Assembly: GCA_964520985.1 (NCBI GenBank)
Contig: CAZFPB010000008.1
Location: 1-45,484 of the forward strand
DNA: 45,484 nucleotides
Origin: CAYSGL01 sp964520985
Lineage (GTDB): Bacteria; Pseudomonadota; Alphaproteobacteria; Micavibrionales; Micavibrionaceae
Direction: 5' to 3'
Part shown: piece by piece, positions 39,301 to 45,484 of the stretch
Numbering within the stretch: position 1 is the stretch's first letter
How the letters are laid out: each line of letters starts with the position of its first letter
Program-made: the position numbers and the translations under genes
The notes under the pieces: generated by a model
What the model was told of the DNA's origin: nothing
The model's database searches: none
What the model saw: the letters and a program-made list of their open reading frames with translations, nothing else

Positions 39301-41751
39301 ATGTTTGCATTGCCCCAAGCCCTCGCCGCGTTGCGAGGGCATAGGCAATTTATCGTCTACAAGTTGGTGCCGTCGAACACGCGGCCCGGCAAGACGGACA
39401 AGTTTCCGGTGGACTGGCGCACGGGACACGTGGCCGATGCCCACGACCCGAACATTTGGGCCGACGTTGACACCGCAGCGGCCAGTGCCGCCGCCATGGA
39501 CATGGCCAAGACCGGCAACGTCATAGCCTACGGTGTCGGTTTCGTGTTCACCGCCGACGACGACTTTTGGTTTATTGACGTGGACGACTGCGTGGAAGCG
39601 GACGGCACGTGGTCACAGACAGCCCAAGCGTTGATGCAGCGTTTCGCCGGCGCCGCGTGGGAAGTGTCGGCGTCCGGGCGCGGCCTTCACGGCATAGGCA
39701 TGGGCGGCAAAGCTGTTCCCGGTGGGCCGCCCCACCGCCGCGTGAAGTACCACAACTATTTCGACCTTTACACGCAAGAACGCTTCTGCGCCCTCACGGG
39801 AACGAACGTGGTGGGCGACGCGGCCACGCGCCACGACGACGCCTTGGTGCAGTTGGTCGCGGATTATTTGCAGCACGACGCCGTGTTGCCGTCCGCATGG
39901 ACGACAGCGCCGCGCGCCGACTGGCGCGGCAACACCGACGACGACGAACTTATTTCGCGCGCCCTCAAATCCAAGTCGGGCGCGCAAGCTTTTGGGCACC
40001 GCGCCAGCTTCGCGGACCTATGGCACGCCGACGTGGAAAAGTTGGCGACCTTCTATCCGCCCGACCATTCCAGCAACAAGAACGAACCCTACAACGCTTC
40101 CAGCGCCGACAGCGCCTTGGCGCAAGCCCTCGCCTTCTGGACGGGCAACGACTGCGAACGCATCTTTCGCCTTATGCACCGGTCGGCACTGGTGCGCCCG
40201 AAGTGGGACGAACGCGAAGGCTATTTGCGGACGACCATTCTAAACTGCGTGGCGCGTCAATACGACGTGTTGATAGACAAGCCCGCCGAAGCCACCAGCA
40301 TTACGCCGGCGGCGTCGAATGGGCCGACCGCCAAGGCCGTTACGGGCGACACGTTCCTTACGGGCGCCGAACAAATGGCCATGTTCACCGGCTGCGTTTA
40401 CGTCTGTTCGAAGCACAAGGCGCTTATACCGGGCGGGTTCATGTTGAAGCCCGACCAATTCCGCGTGATGTTCGGCGGCTACACCATGCCGATAGATGCA
40501 GCGAACGAAAAGATTTCGCGCAATGCGTGGGAAGCCTTTACCGAATCGCAGTTGTTTCGCAGCCCGCGCGCCGACGGAATCACCTTCCGCCCGGAATGCC
40601 CACCCGGCGCGCTTATCGAAGAAAGTGGCGTAACGCTGGCCAACATTTGGTGGCCCATTCAAACGCCCCGCGCCGAAGGTGACGCCGGCCCGTTCCTTCG
40701 CCATCTGGAAAAGCTGTTGCCCGACGCCGGCGACCGAACCAAACTCATTTCGTACATGGCGGCAATTCTGCAATATCCGGGGCGCAAGTTTCAGTGGGCG
40801 CCGCTGATACAAGGCGTCGAAGGCAACGGCAAAACCATTATTGTAACCGCCATGGCGCGCGCGGTGGGCGACCGCTACAGCCACTTGCCGAACGCGCAAG
40901 ACTTCGGCGGCAACGGAATGAAATTTACCGGGTGGTTGGAACAGAAACTTTTTATCGGCGTCGAGGAAATTTACACCAACGACCGCCGCGAAGTTGCCGA
41001 AGCACTGAAACCGCTTATCACGAACAGCCGCATCGAAATTCAAGCCAAGGGCTTCGACCAAGTAACGGGCGACAACCGCGCCAACCTGATTTGTTGCAGC
41101 AACCACCGCGACGCCGTGCCGAAGACCGCGAACGACCGACGGTGGGGCATTTTCTTCTGCGCCCAACAAGCCTACGAAGACCTTGCGCGCGACGGCATGA
41201 ACGGAAACTACATGCCCGACCTTTGGGACTGGTGCGAAGGTCGTGGCCGGTATGCCGGCCAGCCGCCGGGCTTCGCTATCGTAAACAACTATCTTCGCGG
41301 CTTTGCCATCCCCGACGAATGCAACCCCACCGGCGCCGCGCACCGCGCGCCCGACACCACCAGCACCGCCGAAGCGATCCGCTTAAGCACCGGTGCGGTT
41401 GAACAGGAAATAGAAGAAGCGATATCGCGCGACGACCCCGGCTTTGCCGGCGGCTTCGTTTCGTCCATGGCGCTGGACAAGTTGTTGGCGCGACTGAATA
41501 TGGAAAAGAAAGTGCCGCCCCGCCGGCGCCGCGACCTTCTGATATCGCTGGGCTATGACTGGCACCCCGCTTTGACGGATGGCCGGTCGCCCGTATCGGT
41601 CCAACCCGATGGCGGAAAAACACGAATCTTCGTTAAGCGGGGCCACCCGCTGGCCAGCATTAGCGAACCGGCCATGGTCATTCGCAAGTACACCGAAACA
41701 CAATCGGCGGCCCAAGCCGCAAAGGCCAACTTTGGGGGCTTGACGGTATAG
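39301..41751 (+). CDS. Primase-polymerase with SF3-type helicase
   Basis: 816 residues. N-terminal archaeo-eukaryotic-primase-like domain: WFIDVDD (residues 90-96) holds the metal-binding D-x-D, and SASGRGLHG (about 121-129) is the S-x-H-type motif. The middle links to an SF3 helicase with Walker A QGVEGNGKT (about residues 504-512) and Walker B LFIGVEE, followed by the conserved NRANLICCSNH segment. Such fused enzymes unwind and prime phage DNA for the family A polymerase encoded downstream. The end holds promoter site D. Confidence 0.92.
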   Translation: MFALPQALAALRGHRQFIVYKLVPSNTRPGKTDKFPVDWRTGHVADAHDPNIWADVDTAAASAAAMDMAKTGNVIAYGVGFVFTADDDFWFIDVDDCVEADGTWSQTAQALMQRFAGAAWEVSASGRGLHGIGMGGKAVPGGPPHRRVKYHNYFDLYTQERFCALTGTNVVGDAATRHDDALVQLVADYLQHDAVLPSAWTTAPRADWRGNTDDDELISRALKSKSGAQAFGHRASFADLWHADVEKLATFYPPDHSSNKNEPYNASSADSALAQALAFWTGNDCERIFRLMHRSALVRPKWDEREGYLRTTILNCVARQYDVLIDKPAEATSITPAASNGPTAKAVTGDTFLTGAEQMAMFTGCVYVCSKHKALIPGGFMLKPDQFRVMFGGYTMPIDAANEKISRNAWEAFTESQLFRSPRADGITFRPECPPGALIEESGVTLANIWWPIQTPRAEGDAGPFLRHLEKLLPDAGDRTKLISYMAAILQYPGRKFQWAPLIQGVEGNGKTIIVTAMARAVGDRYSHLPNAQDFGGNGMKFTGWLEQKLFIGVEEIYTNDRREVAEALKPLITNSRIEIQAKGFDQVTGDNRANLICCSNHRDAVPKTANDRRWGIFFCAQQAYEDLARDGMNGNYMPDLWDWCEGRGRYAGQPPGFAIVNNYLRGFAIPDECNPTGAAHRAPDTTSTAEAIRLSTGAVEQEIEEAISRDDPGFAGGFVSSMALDKLLARLNMEKKVPPRRRRDLLISLGYDWHPALTDGRSPVSVQPDGGKTRIFVKRGHPLASISEPAMVIRKYTETQSAAQAAKANFGGLTV

Positions 41752-41768
41752 GCAATAAGGTTTTAACG
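41740..41768 (+). promoter_or_regulatory. Conserved promoter/operator site D
   Basis: TTGACGGTATAGGCAATA at 41740-41757, then TTAACG at 41763-41768. Shares the first 18 bases exactly with site B. It overlaps the primase-helicase stop and drives the Pro-rich protein, nuclease, ssDNA-binding and polymerase genes. Confidence 0.75.
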
Positions 41769-41871
41769 TCCCGCCACCATGCGAGACAAAATCATTTCCT
41801 TGTGGAAGACAGTTCGGACTTGGTTCGAAAAACGTGTGGCAATCCCGCCCCACGAAAGTTATGGAGACTAC

Positions 41872-42576
41872 ATGCTTTCAATTCACCTTAAGGAAAAGCC
41901 CACGGCGGAAGAATGCGCCATGGGCTTGAAGCTTATGGTATTGGTTGCGGGTGCCGACGTTATGTCCGCCGCCGTCCATTCCATCGGCCTTTCGCTTTCC
42001 ACCAGCGCCGCGCCGGCTGCGATTACCGCCGCCGCGCCTCCCCCGCCGCCTCCCGGCGCGGGTGCTGGCGCACCGCCCCCGCCGCCTCCGGGCGCCGCTG
42101 CGGTCGAAACCGATTCGTCGGGTCTTCCGTGGCACGCCGATATCCACGCTTCCACCAAGTCGAAGAACACCGACGGCACGTGGAAGAAAAAGCGCGGCGT
42201 GCAAGAAGCGGTCGTTACCCGCATCGAAGCCGAATTGCGCGCGCTGCACCCGGCCACGCCCGCCGCACCGCCGCCCCCGCCTCCCGGCGCCGCTGCGTTG
42301 CCGCCGCTGAATCAGGCCCCGCCCGCGCCGCCGGCAACGCCCGCTGCGCCCCCGCCTCCCCCGCCGCCGGCGAATAACGGCGCGCTGGACTTCGTGGGCC
42401 TGATGCAGAAAATCACGGACGGCTTGAACAGCAACCCGCCGCGATACACGCAACAGATGGTCAACGACGCTTGCGCGCGCTGCGGCGTGCCCAACGCCAT
42501 GGCCGTGTCCACCCGGCCCGACCTTGCGCCGACTATCGGCCAGTGGTTGGACCACTACGCGAACGGCGGCCAGTAA
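41872..42576 (+). CDS. Proline-rich phage replication-region protein
   Basis: 234 residues from ATG 41872, which has GGAG 5-6 bases upstream; ATG 41779 in the same frame gives 265 residues but would lie almost at the predicted transcription start of site D. Two long proline runs (APPPPPPGAGAGA and PAAPPPPPPG) flank GLPWHADIHASTKSKN, a motif I know from proteins adjacent to DUF2800 genes in other phages. C-terminal third is helical. Function unknown; replication or recombination accessory is likely by context. Confidence 0.75.
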   Translation: MLSIHLKEKPTAEECAMGLKLMVLVAGADVMSAAVHSIGLSLSTSAAPAAITAAAPPPPPPGAGAGAPPPPPPGAAAVETDSSGLPWHADIHASTKSKNTDGTWKKKRGVQEAVVTRIEAELRALHPATPAAPPPPPPGAAALPPLNQAPPAPPATPAAPPPPPPPANNGALDFVGLMQKITDGLNSNPPRYTQQMVNDACARCGVPNAMAVSTRPDLAPTIGQWLDHYANGGQ

Positions 42577-42580
42577 CGCC

Positions 42581-43756
42581 ATGGAAGCCCCCGCGCACGC
42601 CATCATACCAATGTCCGACGCCGCTACGTGGGCCGGGCAAGAGTGTCACGCTTCCGCGCCCATGAAAGCGCGCAACCCGGAAGTGGAACGCACCGAAGAA
42701 CAGTTGGAAGGCGACGCAGCCCATTGGGCGGTCGCTGCCATCCTTCGGCACTTGGTGGCGGTTAGCGCGGGGGCTACGCCGCCCGCCCTTCCCACCGTCG
42801 GCATGACGGCGCCGAACGGCGTTGTCGTCACCGACGAAATGATGGAAGCCGTCGAAATGTTCGTAGACGACGTGCGCGAACAGATTGGCGACGACATGCG
42901 CGCGCTGCATATCGAAGAACTGGTTACGGCCCCCGAAACGATTTCCATTCATTCGTGGGGGCGGCCCGACGTGTGGTGGTTTGTTGGCGGCCCCGCCGGC
43001 GGCTATCTGTACGTGCCCGACTATAAGCACGGGCGCCGCTTCGTGGACGCTTTCGAAAACTGGCAACTTATAGGCTACGTGGCCGCCATTCTCGAACGCC
43101 CCGAATTTGCCGTGATCCCGCGTGCAAAAATTCAAGTGATTATGTCCATCGTACAGCCGCGCAATTTCCACCAACTTGGCCCCGTGCGCCGCTGGACGGA
43201 AACCGCCGACAAGCTGGCGCCGTGGTGGGTGCGTATGCGCGAAGCCGCCGCCAAGGCGACAGGCCCGAACCCCATGGCGAAGGTGGGCGACAACTGCGGC
43301 GATTGCGTCGCGCGCTTCGAATGCGAGGCGTTGGCCAAGGCCGCCGACTGGGCAATGGATTTTACCGGCACCGCAACGCCGGTCGAAATGCCACCGGAAG
43401 CGTGGGGCGTCCACCTTCGGATGCTGGAAAAGGCGCAAAAGATTTTGGACGCGCGCGTGACGGGCGCCCAAGGCGTGGTCGAAGGATTGATTCGCCAACA
43501 GAAGAACGTGCCGGGCTACGAACTCACGCGTACCACCGCGCGCGAAGTCTGGACGAAAGACGCAAAAGAAGTGTTCACGCTTGGCGACATTGCCGGCCAC
43601 GACCTTCGCAAACCGCCGGCACCCATCACGCCGGCGCAAGCGCGTAAACTGGGCATTCCGCCCGAACTTGTCGCCGGCTATTCGACACGCCCCGCCGGCG
43701 CCTTGAAGCTGGGGCCGGTTTCTACAACTCTTGCAAGGAAGGTTTTTAACCGATGA
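42581..43756 (+). CDS. DUF2800-type PD-(D/E)XK nuclease
   Basis: 391 residues from ATG 42581, five bases after the Pro-rich gene. An N-terminal helical segment, then SWGRPDVWWF and YVPDYKHGRR (about residues 128-155) give the G-x-D and D-x-K residues of a PD-(D/E)XK nuclease; a CGDCVARFEC cluster (around residue 247) may bind a metal as in AddB/Cas4-like enzymes. DUF2800 proteins occur next to ssDNA-binding and polymerase genes and probably act in recombination or end processing. Confidence 0.85.
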   Translation: MEAPAHAIIPMSDAATWAGQECHASAPMKARNPEVERTEEQLEGDAAHWAVAAILRHLVAVSAGATPPALPTVGMTAPNGVVVTDEMMEAVEMFVDDVREQIGDDMRALHIEELVTAPETISIHSWGRPDVWWFVGGPAGGYLYVPDYKHGRRFVDAFENWQLIGYVAAILERPEFAVIPRAKIQVIMSIVQPRNFHQLGPVRRWTETADKLAPWWVRMREAAAKATGPNPMAKVGDNCGDCVARFECEALAKAADWAMDFTGTATPVEMPPEAWGVHLRMLEKAQKILDARVTGAQGVVEGLIRQQKNVPGYELTRTTAREVWTKDAKEVFTLGDIAGHDLRKPPAPITPAQARKLGIPPELVAGYSTRPAGALKLGPVSTTLARKVFNR

Positions 43757-44781
43757 GTAAACGCGCACAACTCTATATCACTTTGCCGCCCGGTCGGCTG
43801 GTGGGCGGGTCCGTCTTCGAAATGCAAACGAAGGACATGGACGGCAACCCGCTGGTGGTCAAGAACGGCCCCGACAAGGGCAAGCCCACCGAACGCATGT
43901 ATTTTGCCGTTGCCATTCCGAAGGCGCAGGGCGAAACGCATTGGGCCTACACCGCGTGGGGCGCCCAAATTCTGGCGCGTGGCCGCGCCGACTTTCCGCA
44001 GGGACAGGCCGAACGCCCCGACTTCGCGTGGAAAATCGAAGACGGCGACAGCGTGGTTCCGAACAAGAAGGGCAAGAAGAACGCCGACCGCGAAGGCTAC
44101 CCCGGACATTGGGTGCTGCGCTTGTCGTCGGGCTATGCCGTCAAGACCTACACCACTATCGGCGTGGCGCCGGGCAACCCGCCGCAGTTGATGGACCCCA
44201 AGGCCCTCACGCTGGGCAACTATGTGGAAGTCTACGTGGGCGTGGACGGCAACGACGACGTGACGCGGAATCCCGGCGTCTATCTCAATCCCTCCATGGT
44301 GTCCCTGTGTGCCTACGGAACCCCCATTGTCATGGGACCGGACGTGGGCGCCGCCGGCTTCGGCAAGGCCACCGCCCTGCCCCCCGGTGCCAGCCTCACG
44401 CCGCCGGCGGGCTTTGTGCCGCCTACGGCGGGCGCTGGTGCCCCGCCGCCTCCGGGGGGTCCGGGTGCCCCGCCGCCCGGCGCACCGCCGCCGGCGGCCA
44501 GCTATGCGGCCCCTCCCCCGGTGTCCGCAGCCGCCCCGCCCCCGGCCATGCCCGTGGTGCCCCACAACCCCATGGGCGCGGCGCCGCCGCCTCCGGGTGC
44601 TGGTGCCCCGCCGCCCCCCGGCGCGGGCGCCCCGCCCCCGCCGCAGCAGCCCCATTTGCAAATGACGCCGAAGGCAAACGGCGTCACCTACGACAGCTAC
44701 CGGGCCAGCGGGTGGGACGACGCCACCTTGATAGCCCACGGGCTGGCGCGCATGACGCTGGACGATAACATTCCGTTCTAA
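43753..44781 (+). CDS. Likely ssDNA-binding protein (DUF2815-like) with proline-rich tail
   Basis: 342 residues, ATGA overlap with the nuclease. Residues 1-200 form a beta-rich domain (LVGGSVFEMQTKDMDGNPLV, YFAVAIPKAQGETHW, EVYVGVDGNDD), similar to DUF2815-type phage SSB proteins. Residues 210-300 are a disordered Ala/Gly/Pro-rich chain with repeats such as GAGAPPPPGAGAPPPP, and the C-terminus (YDSYRASGWDDATLIAHGLA) may recruit partners. It is placed right before DNA polymerase. Confidence 0.8.
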   Translation: MSKRAQLYITLPPGRLVGGSVFEMQTKDMDGNPLVVKNGPDKGKPTERMYFAVAIPKAQGETHWAYTAWGAQILARGRADFPQGQAERPDFAWKIEDGDSVVPNKKGKKNADREGYPGHWVLRLSSGYAVKTYTTIGVAPGNPPQLMDPKALTLGNYVEVYVGVDGNDDVTRNPGVYLNPSMVSLCAYGTPIVMGPDVGAAGFGKATALPPGASLTPPAGFVPPTAGAGAPPPPGGPGAPPPGAPPPAASYAAPPPVSAAAPPPAMPVVPHNPMGAAPPPPGAGAPPPPGAGAPPPPQQPHLQMTPKANGVTYDSYRASGWDDATLIAHGLARMTLDDNIPF

Positions 44782-44805
44782 GCCGCCGGCACGTTGCCGA
44801 TGGCA

Positions 44806-44844
44806 GGGGGCGCCCGCGTTGCGTTTGGGCGCCCCCTTCTTTTT
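44806..44844 (+). terminator. Intrinsic terminator before DNA polymerase
   Basis: Perfect 10-bp stem GGGGGCGCCC (44806-44815) with GGGCGCCCCC (44827-44836), an 11-base loop and TTCTTTTT (44837-44844). It lies 25 bases after the SSB stop and eight before the polymerase ATG, so polymerase can be expressed only by read-through or antitermination from upstream promoters; expression is probably lower than of SSB. Confidence 0.85.
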
Positions 44845-44852
44845 GAGGGCCT

Positions 44853-45484
44853 ATGCTTCACGTCGCGCCACCGCCACCGCCCACCCTCGAATCGCTGCCC
44901 GCCGGCACGGTGTTGGTGGCTGGGCTGGGCACGGCCACGATACTGCCCGACTTCGACTTTGAGACTTACAGCGAAGCCGGATTCGAATGGGACGAAGAAA
45001 AGGGGAAGTGGGGCAAGCCGCCCGGCACGCCGCCGAACAAAGAAGCCGGCATTTCAGTGTGCGGCGCCGCCGTCTATAGCGAACACCCCACCACCGAAGT
45101 TCTGTCCCTCTATTACGACCTGAAAGACGGGCGAGGCCGCCGGCACTGGAAGCCGGGCGACCCGCCGCCCTACGACCTGTTCGCGCATATCGCCGCCGGC
45201 GGGCTGCTAGAGGCGTGGAAAAGCGCCTTCGAAATGTGGATATGGGAAAACGTGTGCGTCGCCCGCATGGGCTGGCCGCCGCTGCCCCAAGAGCAAGTCC
45301 GCTGCGCCATGGCCAAGGCCCGCGCGCACGCGCTGCCCGGTGCGCTGGACGCCGCCGGCGACGTGCTGCAACTGAAAAACCAGAAGAAGGCCGACGGCAA
45401 GCGACTGATAAAAAAGTTCAGCGTGCCGCAAAACCCGACGAAGGCGCGACCGACCAAACGCATTCGAATGGAAGACGACCCGGA
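44853..45484 (+). CDS. DNA polymerase family A, N-terminal part (continues at 1-1793)
   Basis: First part of a 789-residue family A DNA polymerase whose gene crosses the contig ends (44853-45429, then 1-1793). Chosen start ATG 44853, a few bases after a GAGGG ribosome site and directly after a terminator hairpin. This part carries the 3'-5' proofreading exonuclease: the first motif DFETYSE (about residue 34) gives the metal-binding Asp and Glu, and FEMWIWEN resembles the second motif. Arrangement and length fit phage replicative polymerases of the Pol I family. It is the last gene of the replication block, so it probably copies the phage chromosome with the primase-helicase at 39301. Confidence 0.9.
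   Translation, partial: MLHVAPPPPPTLESLPAGTVLVAGLGTATILPDFDFETYSEAGFEWDEEKGKWGKPPGTPPNKEAGISVCGAAVYSEHPTTEVLSLYYDLKDGRGRRHWKPGDPPPYDLFAHIAAGGLLEAWKSAFEMWIWENVCVARMGWPPLPQEQVRCAMAKARAHALPGALDAAGDVLQLKNQKKADGKRLIKKFSVPQNPTKARPTKRIRMEDDP
45430..45484. repeat. Right copy of 55-bp end overlap
   Basis: Identical to 1-55; removing one copy gives a circle of about 45,429 bp. The codon split over the join (C at 45429, then AA at 1-2) keeps the polymerase frame open, which supports real circular continuity. Confidence 0.9.

Noticed and set aside
1..45484. tRNA genes, integrase, repressor, attachment site or insertion sequence
   Set aside because: Looked for cloverleaf-like segments, recombinase motifs and terminal inverted repeats by eye; none were convincing. 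A dedicated tRNA search would settle the RNA question.

Overview
The window is one complete, circular tailed-phage genome. Its last 55 bases (45430-45484) repeat its first 55 (1-55), so the circle is about 45,429 bp, and the DNA polymerase gene runs across the artificial ends. Contractile-tail genes (sheath, tube, spike, gpJ- and gp25-like baseplate proteins) make it a myovirus. I see no integrase, repressor, partition gene, transposase, tRNA, rRNA or CRISPR array, so a lytic lifestyle is the simplest reading. The DNA is GC-rich. The lysis genes (a GH108 muramidase, a lipobox lipoprotein and a spanin-like membrane protein) point to a Gram-negative host, but the sequence does not name it.

Layout. 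Positions 29897 down to 1790 (minus strand) form the packaging, virion and lysis arm. In order of transcription it holds small and large terminase; a leader with a promoter-like site; small proteins; two tail-fibre-type genes separated by a terminator; a striking 20-residue-repeat protein; a small structural protein; portal; a Cys-rich protein; the Mu gpF-like head protein; a protease fused to a scaffold; a cement protein; the major capsid protein; connectors; sheath and tube; tail chaperones with a -1 frameshift site; tape measure; baseplate; fibre; and finally endolysin, holin, lipoprotein and spanin-like genes.

An AT-rich, gene-free stretch (29898-30224) with an inverted repeat divides this arm from the plus-strand early arm. 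From 30225 to 44781 and across the ends to 1793 lie about a dozen small, mostly unrecognised genes; an SF2 helicase; a minus-strand island of three small genes (35999-36713); a VRR-NUC nuclease; a secreted small protein; a sulfotransferase-like protein; a short TetR-type HTH protein; a primase-polymerase/SF3 helicase; a DUF2800-type nuclease; a likely ssDNA-binding protein; and family A DNA polymerase. Together the last group forms a self-sufficient replication set.

Most neighbouring genes overlap by ATGA, GTGA or TAATG, implying long co-translated operons. A shared motif, TTGAC-N5-AGGCAATA, occurs at five gene starts on both strands and looks like a phage promoter family with a built-in operator. 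The trinucleotide GAG/CTC is strongly depleted. The features most worth pursuing are the promoter/operator family, the 20-residue-repeat protein, the sulfotransferase-like gene and the GAG/CTC depletion.
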